Shown here piece after piece: positions 33,375-45,039 of a stretch of 64,000 bases of DNA. Every line of letters starts with the position of its first letter. The first letter of the stretch is position 1. The stretch spans positions 26,465,501-26,529,500 of the forward strand of contig CM076154.1 of assembly GCA_038025085.1 (NCBI GenBank), in the 5' to 3' direction. A program made the position numbers and the translations under genes. The notes under the pieces are model-generated. The model was given only the letters and a program-made list of their open reading frames with translations. It had not been told where the DNA came from and did no database searches. The stretch is from Tetragonia tetragonoides (taxonomy: Eukaryota > Streptophyta > Magnoliopsida > Caryophyllales > Aizoaceae).

Positions 33375-35737
33375 TGTAACACCCCCGAATTCGCAACGAT
33401 TTCCCGGGAGCTATCGACGTTGTTGTGCACGACTCGACACCACTGAACCATCCCAAACCCGAGGGATGCTACTGCAACATTTATCACTAAGGAGTAAATG
33501 CTAAGTAGAAAGAAAGTCTAGGCATCAAAGGAGCTTACTAAGAAAACTAAAACAATCTAAAATAGTTAATATCAGAGTTGTCTATATAGTAAGCTAAAAA
33601 TCATTAAACCAATTTAATACAACTTGCCTTCAAGGGGTAAAACCAATAAAATTTCAACTATCTAAAATGAACTAAAGAGAGTCCTACAAACTGACGCCAA
33701 CTCTAACTTCCAAGTTGCACATCCTCATTGAAGTCAACCCTCACTTTGGTTTCCGTGACGGAAACAAAATACAGAAGAAAAGAAAAGAAACAAAAGAGAA
33801 ACAAAAATCAGATAAACTGAATAAACGTCATCCATACCTAGTAAAAATATTTCGTAAACCTTACCTGAGGTTTTAGAAGAATCATTTAAATTCATTTGTA
33901 TACGCACATAAGCATATAATCAAGCACACGCATAACGACATTCCTTGATAAGCAATTCTTGTATAGTGATCATACAAAATACGACATAGACAATACGACA
34001 TTAGGTGTAATCCCAATTGCTCGACTACTCCTAGGGATCCATTAGGAGTCTTACTCTCATTTAATTCAATTCACATAATTTGCATTGGTTGACATAGTGG
34101 TACTACAAGACCACGACTTACTAATTCATTTCATGCTCTTGACAATGAATAGTAAATAACGACGATAATGGTAATTCAATATGATGAGAATTAAACATGC
34201 TTTAATTCAACGATGATAATTCAATAAAGATGACCTTGCATGTTTTGCACAATTTTGGCAGCAATTCGGCAGGGTAATATGATTTCGAAAATTCACAAAT
34301 CATCCAAGACATTCAACGATAATATGTAGGTGCTCACTAGTACTCAATAATACCCATACCAATTAGCATATATTTAATAGCATAATAATACTAATACTTC
34401 ACCATCCAACAATTGTCCACAAATCATCATATGGACTAATTAATTCTCAAAACATGATAATATCAACATGCTAATTAAAATTCATAATTACAGCAGTAAA
34501 CATGCTTAACAAATCTCATATTAACGACGATATAATTTAATCATGGTTTGCATATTAAATTCACAATAAATTCCCAATTAGCACATATCACATCAAAATA
34601 GTTTTGATGGGGCTTTGGAAGAAGGTAGGCATGAGCGCTTACCACTACAAACACATCCAAACAGAAAGCACGCTCCAACAATCAAAGATTATCACGCTTG
34701 CTCGTTAGTTCCTAATTAAAAATAATTACCAAATCAGTATTAATTTAATACGAAAATCCAAACAGTGATGAAATATTAATCGGATATTTTTATTAAATTC
34801 CTTTACTTATTTCAACCAATCTAGGCTTTTGAAAATCTGAATTTCGATTCCGAATCAGTGCAGAAAAGTAAAAACATTAAATCAAAAATACTGAAAATCG
34901 AATTAATAATTAGAAAAATATAATAACAAAACCCTAACTTCAAAACTAGGTCTAGGTCACGGGTACCTATGCATGGGACCCATAACCCGACCTATCACCA
35001 TCGCCACCACCCACTGACCACCATAGCCGGTGGTGGTGGTCGTCGGAGCTCCGGCGAAGAGGAGAGAGTGCGAAAGAGAGAGAAGAAGAGAATGAGAGTG
35101 AGAGAGAGAGCAAGGGCCGACCACCCGACGGTCACCACACAGGCGACGGCCTGGTGGTCCGACGGTCGTGCGAGAGGGCGGGCGAGAGAGAGAACCCGCG
35201 GGAAAGAAGAGAAGAGAAAGAGAGACATAGAAGGCTGGCGGGCTTGGCCCATTAGCCCGGTTGCTCACCGAAAGTGGAAGGGGGTCGCGGTGCTCGGCTT
35301 CCAGCGGGAGAAACAAGGGGAGAGAGAAAGAGAGAGAGCGTGAGTTTGAGAGAGAGGATGAGAGAGAATGTGAATGACGGTTTGATCAGTTGTGAAAACT
35401 GATTAATTGCCTCCTCTTTTTCTATAGATAGGCTCTCAGTCAACCCAAGTCAAATACTAGTAGGTTTAGGAATTTATTTGATAATTCTCTGATTTAAATA
35501 GCTAATTAAACCTAATTAAAACTAATTAAAATAATATGAATAATTCTTATTCATGTAAAAAACATTTTAATTAAACTCCCCAAAATTGATAAATACAATT
35601 TATGAAAATCCCATAATAATAATTAATATTATTATGGCTTTAATTGAATAAATCGAATCCTTGAATATAATTACGATTTAATCTCCGAAACTATTTATAA
35701 ATCATTTATAAATCAATATAATAATTATTGTTTAAGC
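33375..35737 (-). repeat. Second chromovirus LTR, inverted relative of 25499-28096
   Basis: It begins on plus with TGTAACACCCCCGAA (an LTR end on minus). Read on minus, it is homologous along its length to the LTR at 25499-28096, including the CT-rich leader (35350-35040) and the TTCCGTGACGGAAAC stretch. Its outermost 20 bases at the right do not match, so that end is truncated or rearranged at the junction with the Tat2 pol. Confidence 0.72.
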
Positions 35738-35744
35738 AAAAGCT

Positions 35745-36770
35745 CTTAAAATCAAAGAAGAGATGCAAAAACAATTCGATGCATGCTTTATAAGAGTGGC
35801 CAATTACTCCGATTGGGTAGCCAATATCGTTCCAGTCCCAACGAAGGATGGGGAAGTACGAATGTGCGTGGATTTCAGGGACTTAAACAAAGCAAGCCTC
35901 AAAGATGACTTTCCACTACCCCACATAGATGTCCTAGTAGACAATACAGCTGGACACGCCCTCCTATCATTCATGGACCAGTATGCAGGGTATAACCAAG
36001 TCTTGGTGGCCAAAGAGGATGAAGAGAAAACAACTTTCATCACCCAATGGGGCACCTATTGCTACACGGTATTGTCATTCGGGCTTAAGAATACAGGAGC
36101 TACATATCAAAGAACCGCAACCACCCTTCTTCACGATATGATGCACAGAGAAGCAGAAGTGTACGTGGACGACATGAATCATAAAGTCCAAAGAAAGAGA
36201 AGGGCATGTACCCTGACTTCAAAAGTTCTTCGATAGACTTAGGAAGTACAACATGAGACCTAATCCAAAAAAGTGCGCATTCGGATTACATCTGGCAAAC
36301 TTTTAGGATTCGTCATAAGCACCAGAGGGATCGAAATTGATCCACCCAAGATCAAAGCCATAATAGACATGCCTCCTCCAAAAACAGAGAAGGAAATCAA
36401 AGGATTCTTAGGAAGGATCCAGTACATTAGTAAATTCATTTCTAAATTGACTATTACATGCGAGCCCATATTGAAGAAGCTCAAGAAAGAGGTGAAAACC
36501 GAATGGGATGAACAATGCCAAAAATCCTTTAACAAAATTAAGGCCTATTTGTCCTAACCACACATGCTAGTGTCGCCCACTCCAGGCATGCCTCTAATCC
36601 TCTACCTTACAGTCACAGAAACGTCAATGGGAGCCATGCTAGCCCAAGAAATAAACAAGCAGGAGAAAGCCATTTACTATGTGAGTAAGAAGTTTCATGA
36701 GTACGAAACCAGTTATTCCCCCTGGAAAAAACATGTCTTGCTTTGGTCGCCACAACCATAAAACTGCTAC
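35745..36770 (+). pseudogene. Tat2 reverse transcriptase and first RNase H
   Basis: RT motifs are clear: MCVDFRDLNKASLKDDFPLP, LLSFMDQYAGYNQ, TYCYTVLSFGLKNTGATYQR and the catalytic EVYVDDM at about 36162. A stop at 36236 and shifts then give CAFGLHLANF..., LGFVISTRGIEIDPPKIKAI (36300-36370) and FLGRIQYISKFISKLT (connection). The first RNase H begins at VTETSMGAMLAQEINKQEKAIYYVSKKF (36612-36695). RT and RNase H copy genomic RNA in particles. Multiple breaks; inactive. Confidence 0.87.
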
Positions 36771-37540
36771 ATTACATGCTCCAACATACGATCCACGTAA
36801 GATCGAGAGAAGACCCTCTAAATGACAGAATAGCAAGATGGACAAACATTTTATCCGAATTTGGCCTCAGGTTCTAGCACCAGAAGGCAATTAAAGGGCA
36901 TGCTATTTCAGAATACCTAGCCGATCAAGCCATAGACGAGCTTGATCGAAAGGAAGAATATCATTTTGCAAATGAATGAGTTATGACTCTAGACACCGAG
37001 ACATGACAACTATATTTCGACGGAGCATCTAACCAAAAGGGATTTGGGGTAGGAGTGCTAATAATATCTACTGAAGGTGCACATACACCCATTTCGGTCA
37101 AGTTAGATCACGAGGTCACTAACAATGGCGCGGAATATGAAGCTTGCATCATAGGACTACAGTCCGCCATAAGTCGTGGCATCAAAACACTACGAGCCTG
37201 TGGTGACTCATCTCTTATTAATAACTAGATTTCCAAAGTCAGGAAAGTCAAAAGTGAATCCTTGGCACTCTACCAAGAATACTTAGATAAAATCTTGATG
37301 TATTTCAACCAAATACATTTCACCTACCGTGTAAGAGAAGATAATCAATTCGCTGATGCATTGGCCGAATTAGCAAGTATGATCAACATAAACGATTCCA
37401 TTCGAATAATGCTTATTTGCGTGCAAAGAAGATTCGAACCTTCATAATGCGATGCTTTGGAGGTATGCCACGATGAAGAAGATGAATGGTACACTGATAT
37501 AAAAAACTACTCATCCATCAAATTTACCCTCTTGATTCTA
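36771..37540 (+). pseudogene. Tat2 second (archaeal-like) RNase H
   Basis: After the first RNase H the plus strand reads LYFDGASNQKGFGVGVLI (about 37012-37065), SVKLDHEVTNNGAEYEACII (37097-37156) and GDSSLINN, followed by ADALAELASMI (37354-37386). This D-E-D-D layout with DGASNQKG and TNNGAEYEA is the extra RNase H characteristic of the Tat lineage. A TAG lies where a glutamine is expected near 37227. Confidence 0.8.
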
Positions 37541-38380
37541 GCCCTAGATCCCAAAAAGGCCTTAGGAGGCTCGCAGCCCAATTTATTGAGGTGCAAGGCC
37601 AAATATACAAGTAGTGGCTATTGACTACTTTACTAAAGGGGTCGAAGTTCAATCCTACGTAAAGATCAAAGCAAAACATGTGGTCAAGTTAATCAAGAAC
37701 AACATAATAGTTAGATATGGCGTTCCCCAAGAAATCATTAGTGATAATGGGTCGCATTTTATAAAAGAAGTAATTTAACTCCTAGCTCAGTTCAAGATCC
37801 AGCATAAAAAATAATCTCCCTACAGGCCGCAAACAAACGGCGCAGTAGAAGCAGCTAACAAGAACATTAAGAAAATCATCGAGGGAATATTATGATTGAC
37901 CCGACAAGTTGTCATTCGCACTTTGGGGGTATAGGACTTCCATTCGCGCATAATTGGGAGCAACACCCTACTCTCTAGTTTATGGGATGGAGTCATATTA
38001 CCAATCCAACTAGAGGTCCCATCTCTAACGATCCTCCTAGAAAGCCAAATTCCGAAAGTGGATTGGGTCCAAGCCCGGTATGACCCATTACTCCTAGTGG
38101 ATGAGAAAAGGATGCAAGCCTTGCATAATGTCAGAATCTATCAAAAAAGATTCACAAAGTACTTAAACCAAAATTCCAAGATGAGAGACCTCAAAGTTGG
38201 AGACATAGTACTCAAAGAAGTGAGGGCCAATGTCACTGACCCTCGAGGCAAATTTAGGTCCAATTGGTCCGGTCCTTTCTTATCACAAAAATCCTAACCA
38301 ACCAAGCTGCAAGATTGGCAGACTTAGACGGGACTGAATTCAGTCAATGGATAAATATGGATCAACTGAAACATAACTAG
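37541..38380 (+). pseudogene. Tat2 integrase
   Basis: Core fragments are VAIDYFTKGVEVQSYVKIKAKHV (about 37614-37680), VPQEIISDNGSHF (37723-37760) and NGAVEAANKNIKKI (37839-37880), giving the D-D-E residues except that the first is embedded in a shifted frame. The C-terminal region DWVQARYDPLLLVDEKRM, LKVGDIVLKEVRANVTDPRG runs at 38058-38300. After a shift it ends ADLDGTEFSQWINMDQLKHN-stop at 38380. The zinc-binding N-terminus is largely deleted around 37540-37610. Stops and shifts make it inactive. Confidence 0.85.
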
Positions 38381-39382
38381 GCAAGTGTAGTCTGCCGTAT
38401 TTTTCTCCCTTTTCTTTTCCGCGTGCCTTACCTCGGCCCTCATTTCGGGGGTCGGGTTTCCGGACAGCCTGGGAGAGCGCATTGGGTGATCGAGTTTCGT
38501 GAATCCTTTAGTGTGTATGCACAAAGAGATTTTTGTACCACGGACATGATTAAGATTGTCGAAAGTCGCCACCAAATTTTGAGGTAATTTGGAAACCTTG
38601 GAGATCAAGTCGATAGTTTAGAAAGACTTCAACTCGACTCCTGTGCACCCCAATCCCTATTGGGAAAATTGACTTCATAAATGAGTTCGGGGGCGTAGGT
38701 ACGAGTTAGGAAGGTGTTAGGCACCCAACTCGCCGGTTAACAACAACGACCTTTACTAACCGATTCAATATAATTATTAATGCTACGGTTCCAAACAAGG
38801 TTCAATTTGTCCAAATTCCTAGTTTTAACTAATGGGTTTGAACAAGCATTATTATTGTGACCACTTTTAACAATTTATCAAGTTACATGCTTTTATTGCT
38901 AAAATGATAAATATGCTGAAACCTGCAATTTAGAGGGCAAATACATAATTCATCCACCAATCCACAAGCAAAGCATGATTCATCCATAATAAAGCAATAA
39001 ATAACAAGATTAAAATAATCATTCATCCATAAACTTAGGCTTAATACAAGCCCTTTTGCTCAAAACGCGCCATGCATGTACATATCACATTAACCAAAAT
39101 CGTCAGTAATAACAAGCAAAATAAATATTATTGAAAACCCTCAAGTTGGATTACCTAGATGCTCACAATGAACTTATTGGGTTGTATTGCTTGAATTCAT
39201 ACTCTTGATGAAGTATGAAAGTTTATTTTGTAGTGCTAGGGCTAATCTTAAAGAAGTAGAATCAGAATTTTGGGTTTGTAATATGAGAGAGAGAATGTCA
39301 ACTTAAAATTCTCCACCTGTTAGAGAGAATGTCCAACCTTGAGAGAGAAACTGCTAACCTTTTCAACTGAACCCTAAGGTTT

Positions 39383-39392
39383 GTTTATATAG
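39383..39392 (-). promoter_or_regulatory. TATA box in the Tat1 3' LTR
   Basis: CTATATAAAC on minus, followed by a leader. The same sequence is at 52697-52706 in the other LTR. Confidence 0.75.
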
Positions 39393-39460
39393 AAGAGGGG
39401 GAGCTGCCAGGGTTTGGCACGGAAATCGAATGGGACTCGAATTTTACCGTCCACCTCTAG

Positions 39461-39593
39461 GACAAGCAGCCACACCGGCAGGCCAAGCGGCTTAACCGCA
39501 AGGCAAGCGGTCAAATCGCTTCGCCTAGCGGCAAAGGCGCTTGTCCTAGCGGCCACCGCTTCGACCTGGAGCGGTGTGCCTGCAGAGGCGCCT
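39461..39593. promoter_or_regulatory. GC-rich palindromic island in the left LTR
   Basis: Repeated GCGG/CCGC half-sites (for example AAGCGGCTTAACCGC, AGCGGCCACCGCT) lie directly upstream of the LTR TATA box. It ends in GGCGCCTGACATGATTTTCG, closely echoed at the island before the DUF7745 gene (44880-44897). Confidence 0.7.
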
Positions 39594-39922
39594 GACATGA
39601 TTTTCGTGCGGGGGAGGCTTTCCCGAGGGGGTCCACGCGGGATTGACTGAGTTCCCTTGTTTGACCAAGGGTTGACTCATGGGTTTGGGTTCCCTTTGGG
39701 CCCTTAGGTTCAAAGAGGCCTATCTCTCAGTTTTGGACTCCAATTGAATTGAGTCCAACTGGTTTGGATCACCTGTACAAATGGCTTCCACTAGTTAATT
39801 CAAATGAACTGGGCTAATCAACAAAGCAATTATTCTCGCAACCCAAGTTCGAGCAAAATCCAATCCTTTCATCATCGGGTTTTTACAGGGACTTATTACA
39901 GACACAATTTTTGGTGTCTACA

Positions 39923-39938
39923 GAAACCCCTACTTTGG
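39923..39938 (-). other. Polypurine tract of Tat1
   Basis: On minus AAAGTAGGGG followed by TTTC abuts the 3' LTR start (TGTAGACACC). Purine-rich as expected, with a short pyrimidine interruption. Confidence 0.65.
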
Positions 39939-40039
39939 CCGAGCTCGAATAGAGCGAAGGTCAAAGTATTCCTGTGCCTATACCTACAATAAAACAAGAA
40001 AACTGAGTGAGTTGGCAATAAATTCCCCGATTTATTTGA

Positions 40040-40830
40040 CTGAGAGTTTGACCCTATGTTGTAGGTCGGACAATAAATGTCCTCCGATTTTCAGTCGAAG
40101 GGGACCTATGCTGTAGGTTACACAATAATCGTCTTCCGATTTTCAGAAGGGTGACCTTATGCGGTAGGTTACATAATAAACGTCCTCCGATTTTCAGTCG
40201 AAGGGGAGCTTATGCTGTAGGTTACACAATAAAAATATTTCGTTCGAAATAAAATAAGAGATAAAGGTCTTTCGATTTTTGGTCAACAGGTGACCCTATG
40301 CTGTAGGTCAAACAATAAGCGTCCTCTGATTTTCAGTCGAAGGGGACCTTATGCTATAGGTTACACAATAAAAAAAATTCATTAGAAATAATATACGAGA
40401 TAAAAATCTTTTGATTTTTGGTCGAAAGGTGACCCTATGTTGTAGGTCAAACAATAAACGTCCTCCGATTTTCAGTCAAAGGGGACCTTATGCTGTAGGT
40501 TACACAATAAAAATATTTCGTTAGAAATCAGATAAGAGATAAAAATCTTTCAATTTTTGGTCGAAAGGTGTCCCTATGCTGTAGGTCAAACAATAAACGT
40601 CCTTTGATTTTCAGTCGAAGGGGAACCCTATGCCGTAGGTTACACAATAAAAATATTTCGTTAGAAATAATATAAGAGATAAAAATCTTTCGATTTTTGG
40701 TCGATAGGTGACCTTATGCTGTAGGTCAAACAATAAACGTCTTTGGATTTTTAGTCGAAGGGGAACCCTATGCTGGAGGTTACACAATAAAAATATTTCG
40801 TTATAAATAATATAAGTAGTAAAGAATAAT
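40040..40830. repeat. ~139-bp tandem repeats in the Tat1 3' untranslated region
   Basis: The landmark AGGTTACACAATAAAAATAT recurs near 40218, 40355, 40494, 40633 and 40773 (137-140 bp apart). Each unit is built of two related subunits, both with a TATGCTGTAGGT core and GTCGAAGG-type segments. Three shorter ~50-bp subunits precede them (40064-40218). Tandem arrays in the 3' UTR are typical of Tat elements. Confidence 0.9.
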
Positions 40831-41024
40831 AAAATGTTGCTCAGACCTTAGGTCGGGTTTGAGCCAATGCCACTTGGCCAAGTATAAATGTGCAAACCTG
40901 TGGGTTTAAAGTAGTCCTGTTTTTCATAACGGACTTTGGCGCGCAAATAACTGCTATGGACCTCATGTGCGACCCACTGATTTTGAACCAATGGCCCAAA
41001 GACACGTCAGAGGTGAGAGAGTGG

Positions 41025-41215
41025 ACCAGGCGGTCAAACCGCCACGTCAAGCGGTCAAACCGCTACGTGGAGCGGCTTGGCCGCTGGCTGGAGCGGCTAT
41101 GCCGCTTGCTGGAGCGGCTATGCCGCCTGGTGGAGCGGTCATGCCGCGTGGCATGCGGTCTGACCGCCAGCTGGGCGGTCTGACCGTCCACGTGGCGGTT
41201 TGACCGGCCACTAGG
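41025..41215. promoter_or_regulatory. 21-bp palindromic repeat array upstream of the Tat1 PMD gene
   Basis: Nine consecutive units of 20-21 bp, most with a perfect dyad of the form GCGG-N5-CCGC (GCGGTCAAACCGC, GCGGCTTGGCCGC, GCGGCTATGCCGC, GCGGTCATGCCGC). The array ends about 285 bases before the PMD ATG at 41500. Similar islands precede the DUF7745 genes and the LTR TATA boxes. Confidence 0.8.
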
Positions 41216-41499
41216 TCATTTTGCACGGTTTTGCTTTAAGATGAGAAGGGGAGGCCGAAATAGGTCATCTTCCCCATTTCGAGCCTTCTCTTTCTCTTTC
41301 CTCCATTTTTGCTCAAATTCTTCAACCTCCCTCAAAGCCCCTAGCTCTAAATCTTGAGGTTCCTTGCTCAAATTCTTAGTAGAACTTGATTTTGTTGGTT
41401 GTTCTTGTGTTTTTGAGTATCAAAACTCAAAATTGTGTGAATTTGTGAGTTTTGTGAGTTTCACTCAAATTTCAAAACTTCATCTTTTGTTCTTCATCC

Positions 41500-44235
41500 A
41501 TGGCTTCCAAACTTAGAGGTGGTAGGAAACGGAAGGGGCGAGAGATTGTGGTTCATGAGACCCCGAATGTTTTCACTCGGAATCGATATACCCATCACCG
41601 GGTGGGTGAGAGCCGGTTAGTCCTGGACGTGTTCACTCGTAGCGATTTTCATCCTACCGATCGTTGGGAGCTCAGCGATCTAGTCTTCAAGAAGAAGGAG
41701 CATTTGATTACCGATGGCACCAAATGTTGGGTATGTCATTTTTTTCGTTCTTGCTCTTTTACACTTAGAAAATCATGTGCAGGCAAACATAGAATTACTA
41801 GGTTGAGAACTGTAGTGTAGCTAAATGTGGAAAAACCAATTTGCTTGAAATTGTTTTTCTGGTTAATTTGCGAATTCACGTAGGACTCTTGTATTATATA
41901 TGCATGTGAAGAATGAATTTGTGTGAAATTCATCTTTAATTTGTGGAAAATAAATTTGTATGAAATTTATTCTCGTTGCAGTTATATATACATTCTGTGA
42001 AATCAAATATGAGTGATGTTTGTCTTTTAAATGGTTTTTTGAGTATATTTGTGGAGAATAAACTTGTGTGAAATTTGCTCTGTTTAAATTTTACTCTTGT
42101 CATATTGGTTTAGCTAAAATGCTAAGTTTTACGATTTATAAAAATTTAGTACCAAACCAGAGACTGGTAGTTGTTACTGGGATAACCTAGCTAATTATCT
42201 TTGCAATTATTTGTGCCTTTTTAGGACGTCGACACGGCCATGCGGGGTTACGGTAGCCTTTCGGGTGGACGCTATTGTGGCGCGTTGTGGCTTCAGTCAC
42301 TTTTTAACGTTCATGGCTTCTGCTGAGCGCTCCGATCGCCTATTGGTTAGAGGTCTTGCGGAGCGGTAATGGGATACTACCAGTACCTTTCATTTTCCTA
42401 TGGGTGAGATCATGATTACCCCTTTCGAGTTTTCTTTTCCGGGCTCCCTTGCACCGGTACTCCTATCACTTATGGAGATGTGAGCAGGGAGGTTATGGTG
42501 GAGATGGCTAGTAGGTACCATGTTCGTTATTTCCCGTGCTTGCGGGATTTGGATTGAGTTGCGGAGTGCAAATGGGGTCTTCCCGATACTCTTGCCTTTT
42601 ACGGTGTTTGAGGCAGCCCAGTCGCCTCAGTGGAGAGGAAGGCGCGTCTCGCGTCTCCTTAGTCGGTTATTGGAAGGTTATGGAGGTAATTTCCTTTTTC
42701 CCTTCTTATACTTTGTGTTTCGGCTCTTTATTAATAACTTGTGCCTAATCCATGTACTTTGCATGTCTTAGATTTGGTTTTATGAGCATTTCCCTGACCT
42801 TGCCCCTCTTCTCGAGACGGGGGATTTGTCCTTTCCAACGATGCAGACCTGGAGGGGACGGGCTTCTTGCCCATTTACCACGCTGCACGCCCTTAGGGAG
42901 CCTATATATCCCTTGACCGCTCAAGATGTAAGCAACTTTTCTTTGTGCTTCTTTGGTCCTTTTATCCTTTTGTATGCTTATTCTTGCTTTTGCAGGTCGA
43001 TTGGTTTCCCTGGACGAATTATCTCCCGGGCCTCTCGGATATATTCTTGGGTGCTCGGGTGTACAACCAGAGGAGGATCCTTATTGAGGGTCCCTATGGT
43101 TTTGAGTAGTTCTTGGGGGAGAGACTGATTACGCAGACTTTCCCCGATCTTCCGGCTCCGAGGGTTTCTTTGGATCCTCCGGATTCCATGCTTTACATTC
43201 GTCACCTTACCGTGGAGCAGGTGAGGGCGGCCACCATTGGGGCGAATGCCCTGCAATATTTGCTTCCAGTTGATCCTGAGGTGGATCTCATGGTGGCTTA
43301 TACTGACTTCGTTGAGGCACGGTTATTCCCCAACTTCGTTTGGAAATTTAGAAATGTGTCAGACATTCATAAATCTTTGCACAGTGCTTCGAGCTCTTCG
43401 GCTGTTTCTGCTACGCGTCCTACTCCTTCTACTTTGTCGTGAGTTATAGCGGAGCAGACGGGTCTCCTCAGGTTATACAGGTTCCTGAGTTTCGTGGACC
43501 TGATGAGGAGGTTGAGGGATTGCCTCTACCTGCTGGTTGTAGGGGGGTAAGTGGGAATTCATTTTATTTGCAATGTTTCCTTTGTATTTATGCTGATCCT
43601 TTTTCTTATGTGCGCGGTTGGATGCTGCTGAGACAAGGAAGATCTTTAGGGGTATGCATGCCCTTAAGAGCCTGATTTCCAAATTCATGTCTCGAAGTGT
43701 ATGCAAGAGTCGTCGGTCCCGTGGTGATTTGAATTTTTGGTGATTTTCTGACCTTGAGCTTATTTTCGCAGCCTGTTCCCGTGGTGAGGCCTCCTAGGCC
43801 TTCAGTTGTTCGCACCCCGGAGTCGGTGTCTACACCACAGCGTCCTCCTCTTAGACAGGAGAGTGTGGAGGTGTATGTGTCAGGGGACGCCTCGAGCTAA
43901 GAGTGGATATAGGGAGCTCGCCCCAAGTGCCTTATCTTCCGCAGTGGCCTGCACCGCCTCCCTATATGGGGTATCCGGGCTATCATATGCCCATGTATCG
44001 TCCACTCCCTCCAAGGGGTTCTTGGAGTCAGGAGAGTACGGGGTATGGTGGTTATCCCGGCATGTCGGAGCCACCTCGTCATTCACTAGATCCCGCTTAC
44101 TTGACGGGTTCATTATTTGCTTTCGACCCTAGATCTTGGGCGATGTCTCAGCCCGGTCCTTCAGGTGCTCCACCATCAAGTGAACCCGGAGACTCGTCTC
44201 AAGCGGGTCCGAGTACTGGCGAAGATGGCCAGTGA
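41500..44235 (+). pseudogene. Plant mobile domain (PMD, aminotransferase-like) gene carried antisense in Tat1
   Basis: The ATG at 41500 begins MASKLRGGRKRKGREIVVHE, a basic N-terminus. GT...AG introns fit at 41731-42224, 42686-42771 and 42928-42995, with later ones around 43547-43616 and before 43772. PMD segments are GLAERWWDTTSTFHFPMGE-like (42345-42410), LPCTGTPITYGDV (42450-42482), YFPCLRDLD and RCLRQ...GYWKVME. C-terminal exons encode IRHLTVEQVRAATIGANALQ, EGLPLPAGCRG, ALKSLISKFMSRS and a Pro/Tyr-rich tail (GYPGYHMPMYRPLPPRG). Breaks: a TAA in exon 2, lost residues around 42555, a stop at 43107 and a mutated acceptor near 43616. PMD proteins are known as host silencing factors and as transposon passengers; the function here is unknown. 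Confidence 0.82.
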
Positions 44236-44757
44236 AATTTGTTTTAGTGCATTTCGAACTTTCGGGCTTGTATTAAACCTGCTACAAATTATTGCATTTT
44301 ATTCACGCACAAACATATCACGCAAATGCCCATAGGTTAACTTCAATCAATTAATTTCCGAGTGGAAAATCACAAATCACGACATTCGGAAATTTAGGAT
44401 TCTCGAGGATTAGCACATTTGGGGTACCCCTTCCCCTTCCCCTAAAATAAAAATTAAGTAAAGAAAAGTAAATATAGAAAAAGATAATTAAAGTGAAAAA
44501 TATTAATAAAGGAAATCAGAAAATAAAAAGCATAAAAGTGGAACTTGATAATCAAAATAAAAAGAAGGAAAGAAAATAAAGAGGGAATAAATAGAAAACT
44601 GGCAAGAGCCAAAATTAAAATAAGGAAAATATAAGGGGAGGCTTCCAAAATCTGTCCAAGTGGGAATTAGGAAGGTAGAGCTCTGTCCAGCATGGGGTCA
44701 TGTGGACCGAGGTCCCTCGCAAAAAGAGTACACCAGGCGCCTATACAGGATGACCAC
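44236..44757. other. Spacer between the PMD and DUF7745 genes in Tat1
   Basis: It contains GGGGTACCCC followed by a C-rich stretch (44411-44432) and a purine-rich A/G tract (44445-44640). The Tat2 spacer (55680-55860) has an equivalent GGGTACACCC and purine tract on minus, so the layout is conserved. No ORF of note. Confidence 0.6.
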
Positions 44758-44885
44758 TAGAGCTCCTAGCGGCTGTGCTAGTGCTCTAGCGGTTGCCGCT
44801 TGGCTTGCGGTTTGGCCGCTTGTCCAAGCGGTCAAGCCGCTCCTCCTAGCGACTATGCCGTCTGGACTAGCTTCAAGGCCGCCTG
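44758..44885. promoter_or_regulatory. GC-rich palindromic island upstream of the Tat1 DUF7745 gene
   Basis: GCGG/CCGC dyads (AGCGGTCAAGCCGCT, GCGGTTTGGCCGC, AGCGGTTGCCGCT) followed by CGCCTGACATTTTTTCG. A TATA-like TTATATTTT lies at 44915-44923 and the ATG at 45040. Confidence 0.7.
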
Positions 44886-45039
44886 ACATTTTTTCGTCAT
44901 TTGTCTGAATTTCCTTATATTTTCGACAAGAATCAAACCATAGCCTCTATGTAGTTGGGTTTCTTTCTCTTCTCTTCTCACCAGTTGCTTTAAGCCCTTA
45001 GAGAGAGAATTCCTTGAGAGAAAATCCTTAATCTTAACA

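Larger units (their letters stand above)
35738..38385 (+). mobile_element. Tat2: pol region of a Tat-lineage gypsy element (5' part of split element)
   Basis: Collinear with the Tat1 pol in the opposite orientation. It starts abruptly inside RT (KALKIKEEMQKQ) next to the LTR at 35737, so LTR, gag, protease and the RT N-terminus are missing. It runs through RT, RNase H, a second RNase H and integrase to a TAG stop at 38378-38380. It is interrupted at GCAAG (38381-38385) by Tat1 and resumes at 53270 with the antisense gene cassette. Confidence 0.85.
38386..39922 (-). repeat. 3' LTR of Tat1
   Basis: 1537 bp, TGTAG...CTACA. A TATA box on minus (CTATATAAAC, plus 39383-39392) divides U3 (to the right) from R/U5. 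A GC-rich palindromic island (39461-39593) lies just upstream of the TATA box. Confidence 0.93.

Noticed and set aside
34957..35443. Several open frames in the GC-rich part of the LTR at 33375-35737
   Set aside because: Low-complexity and present on both strands; no domain seen. They lie in an LTR leader.
25499..35737. The two chromovirus LTRs as the two ends of one element
   Set aside because: They are in inverted orientation and flank unrelated fragments; no shared TSD.
39414..39650. Open frames across the LTR GC-rich island
   Set aside because: Created by stop-poor palindromic GC repeats; they lie in U3 of the LTR.
41025..41215. CRISPR-like array of regularly spaced palindromes
   Set aside because: Units are 20-21 bp without unique spacers and lie inside a plant LTR retrotransposon. 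Promoter-type repeat array is the better reading.
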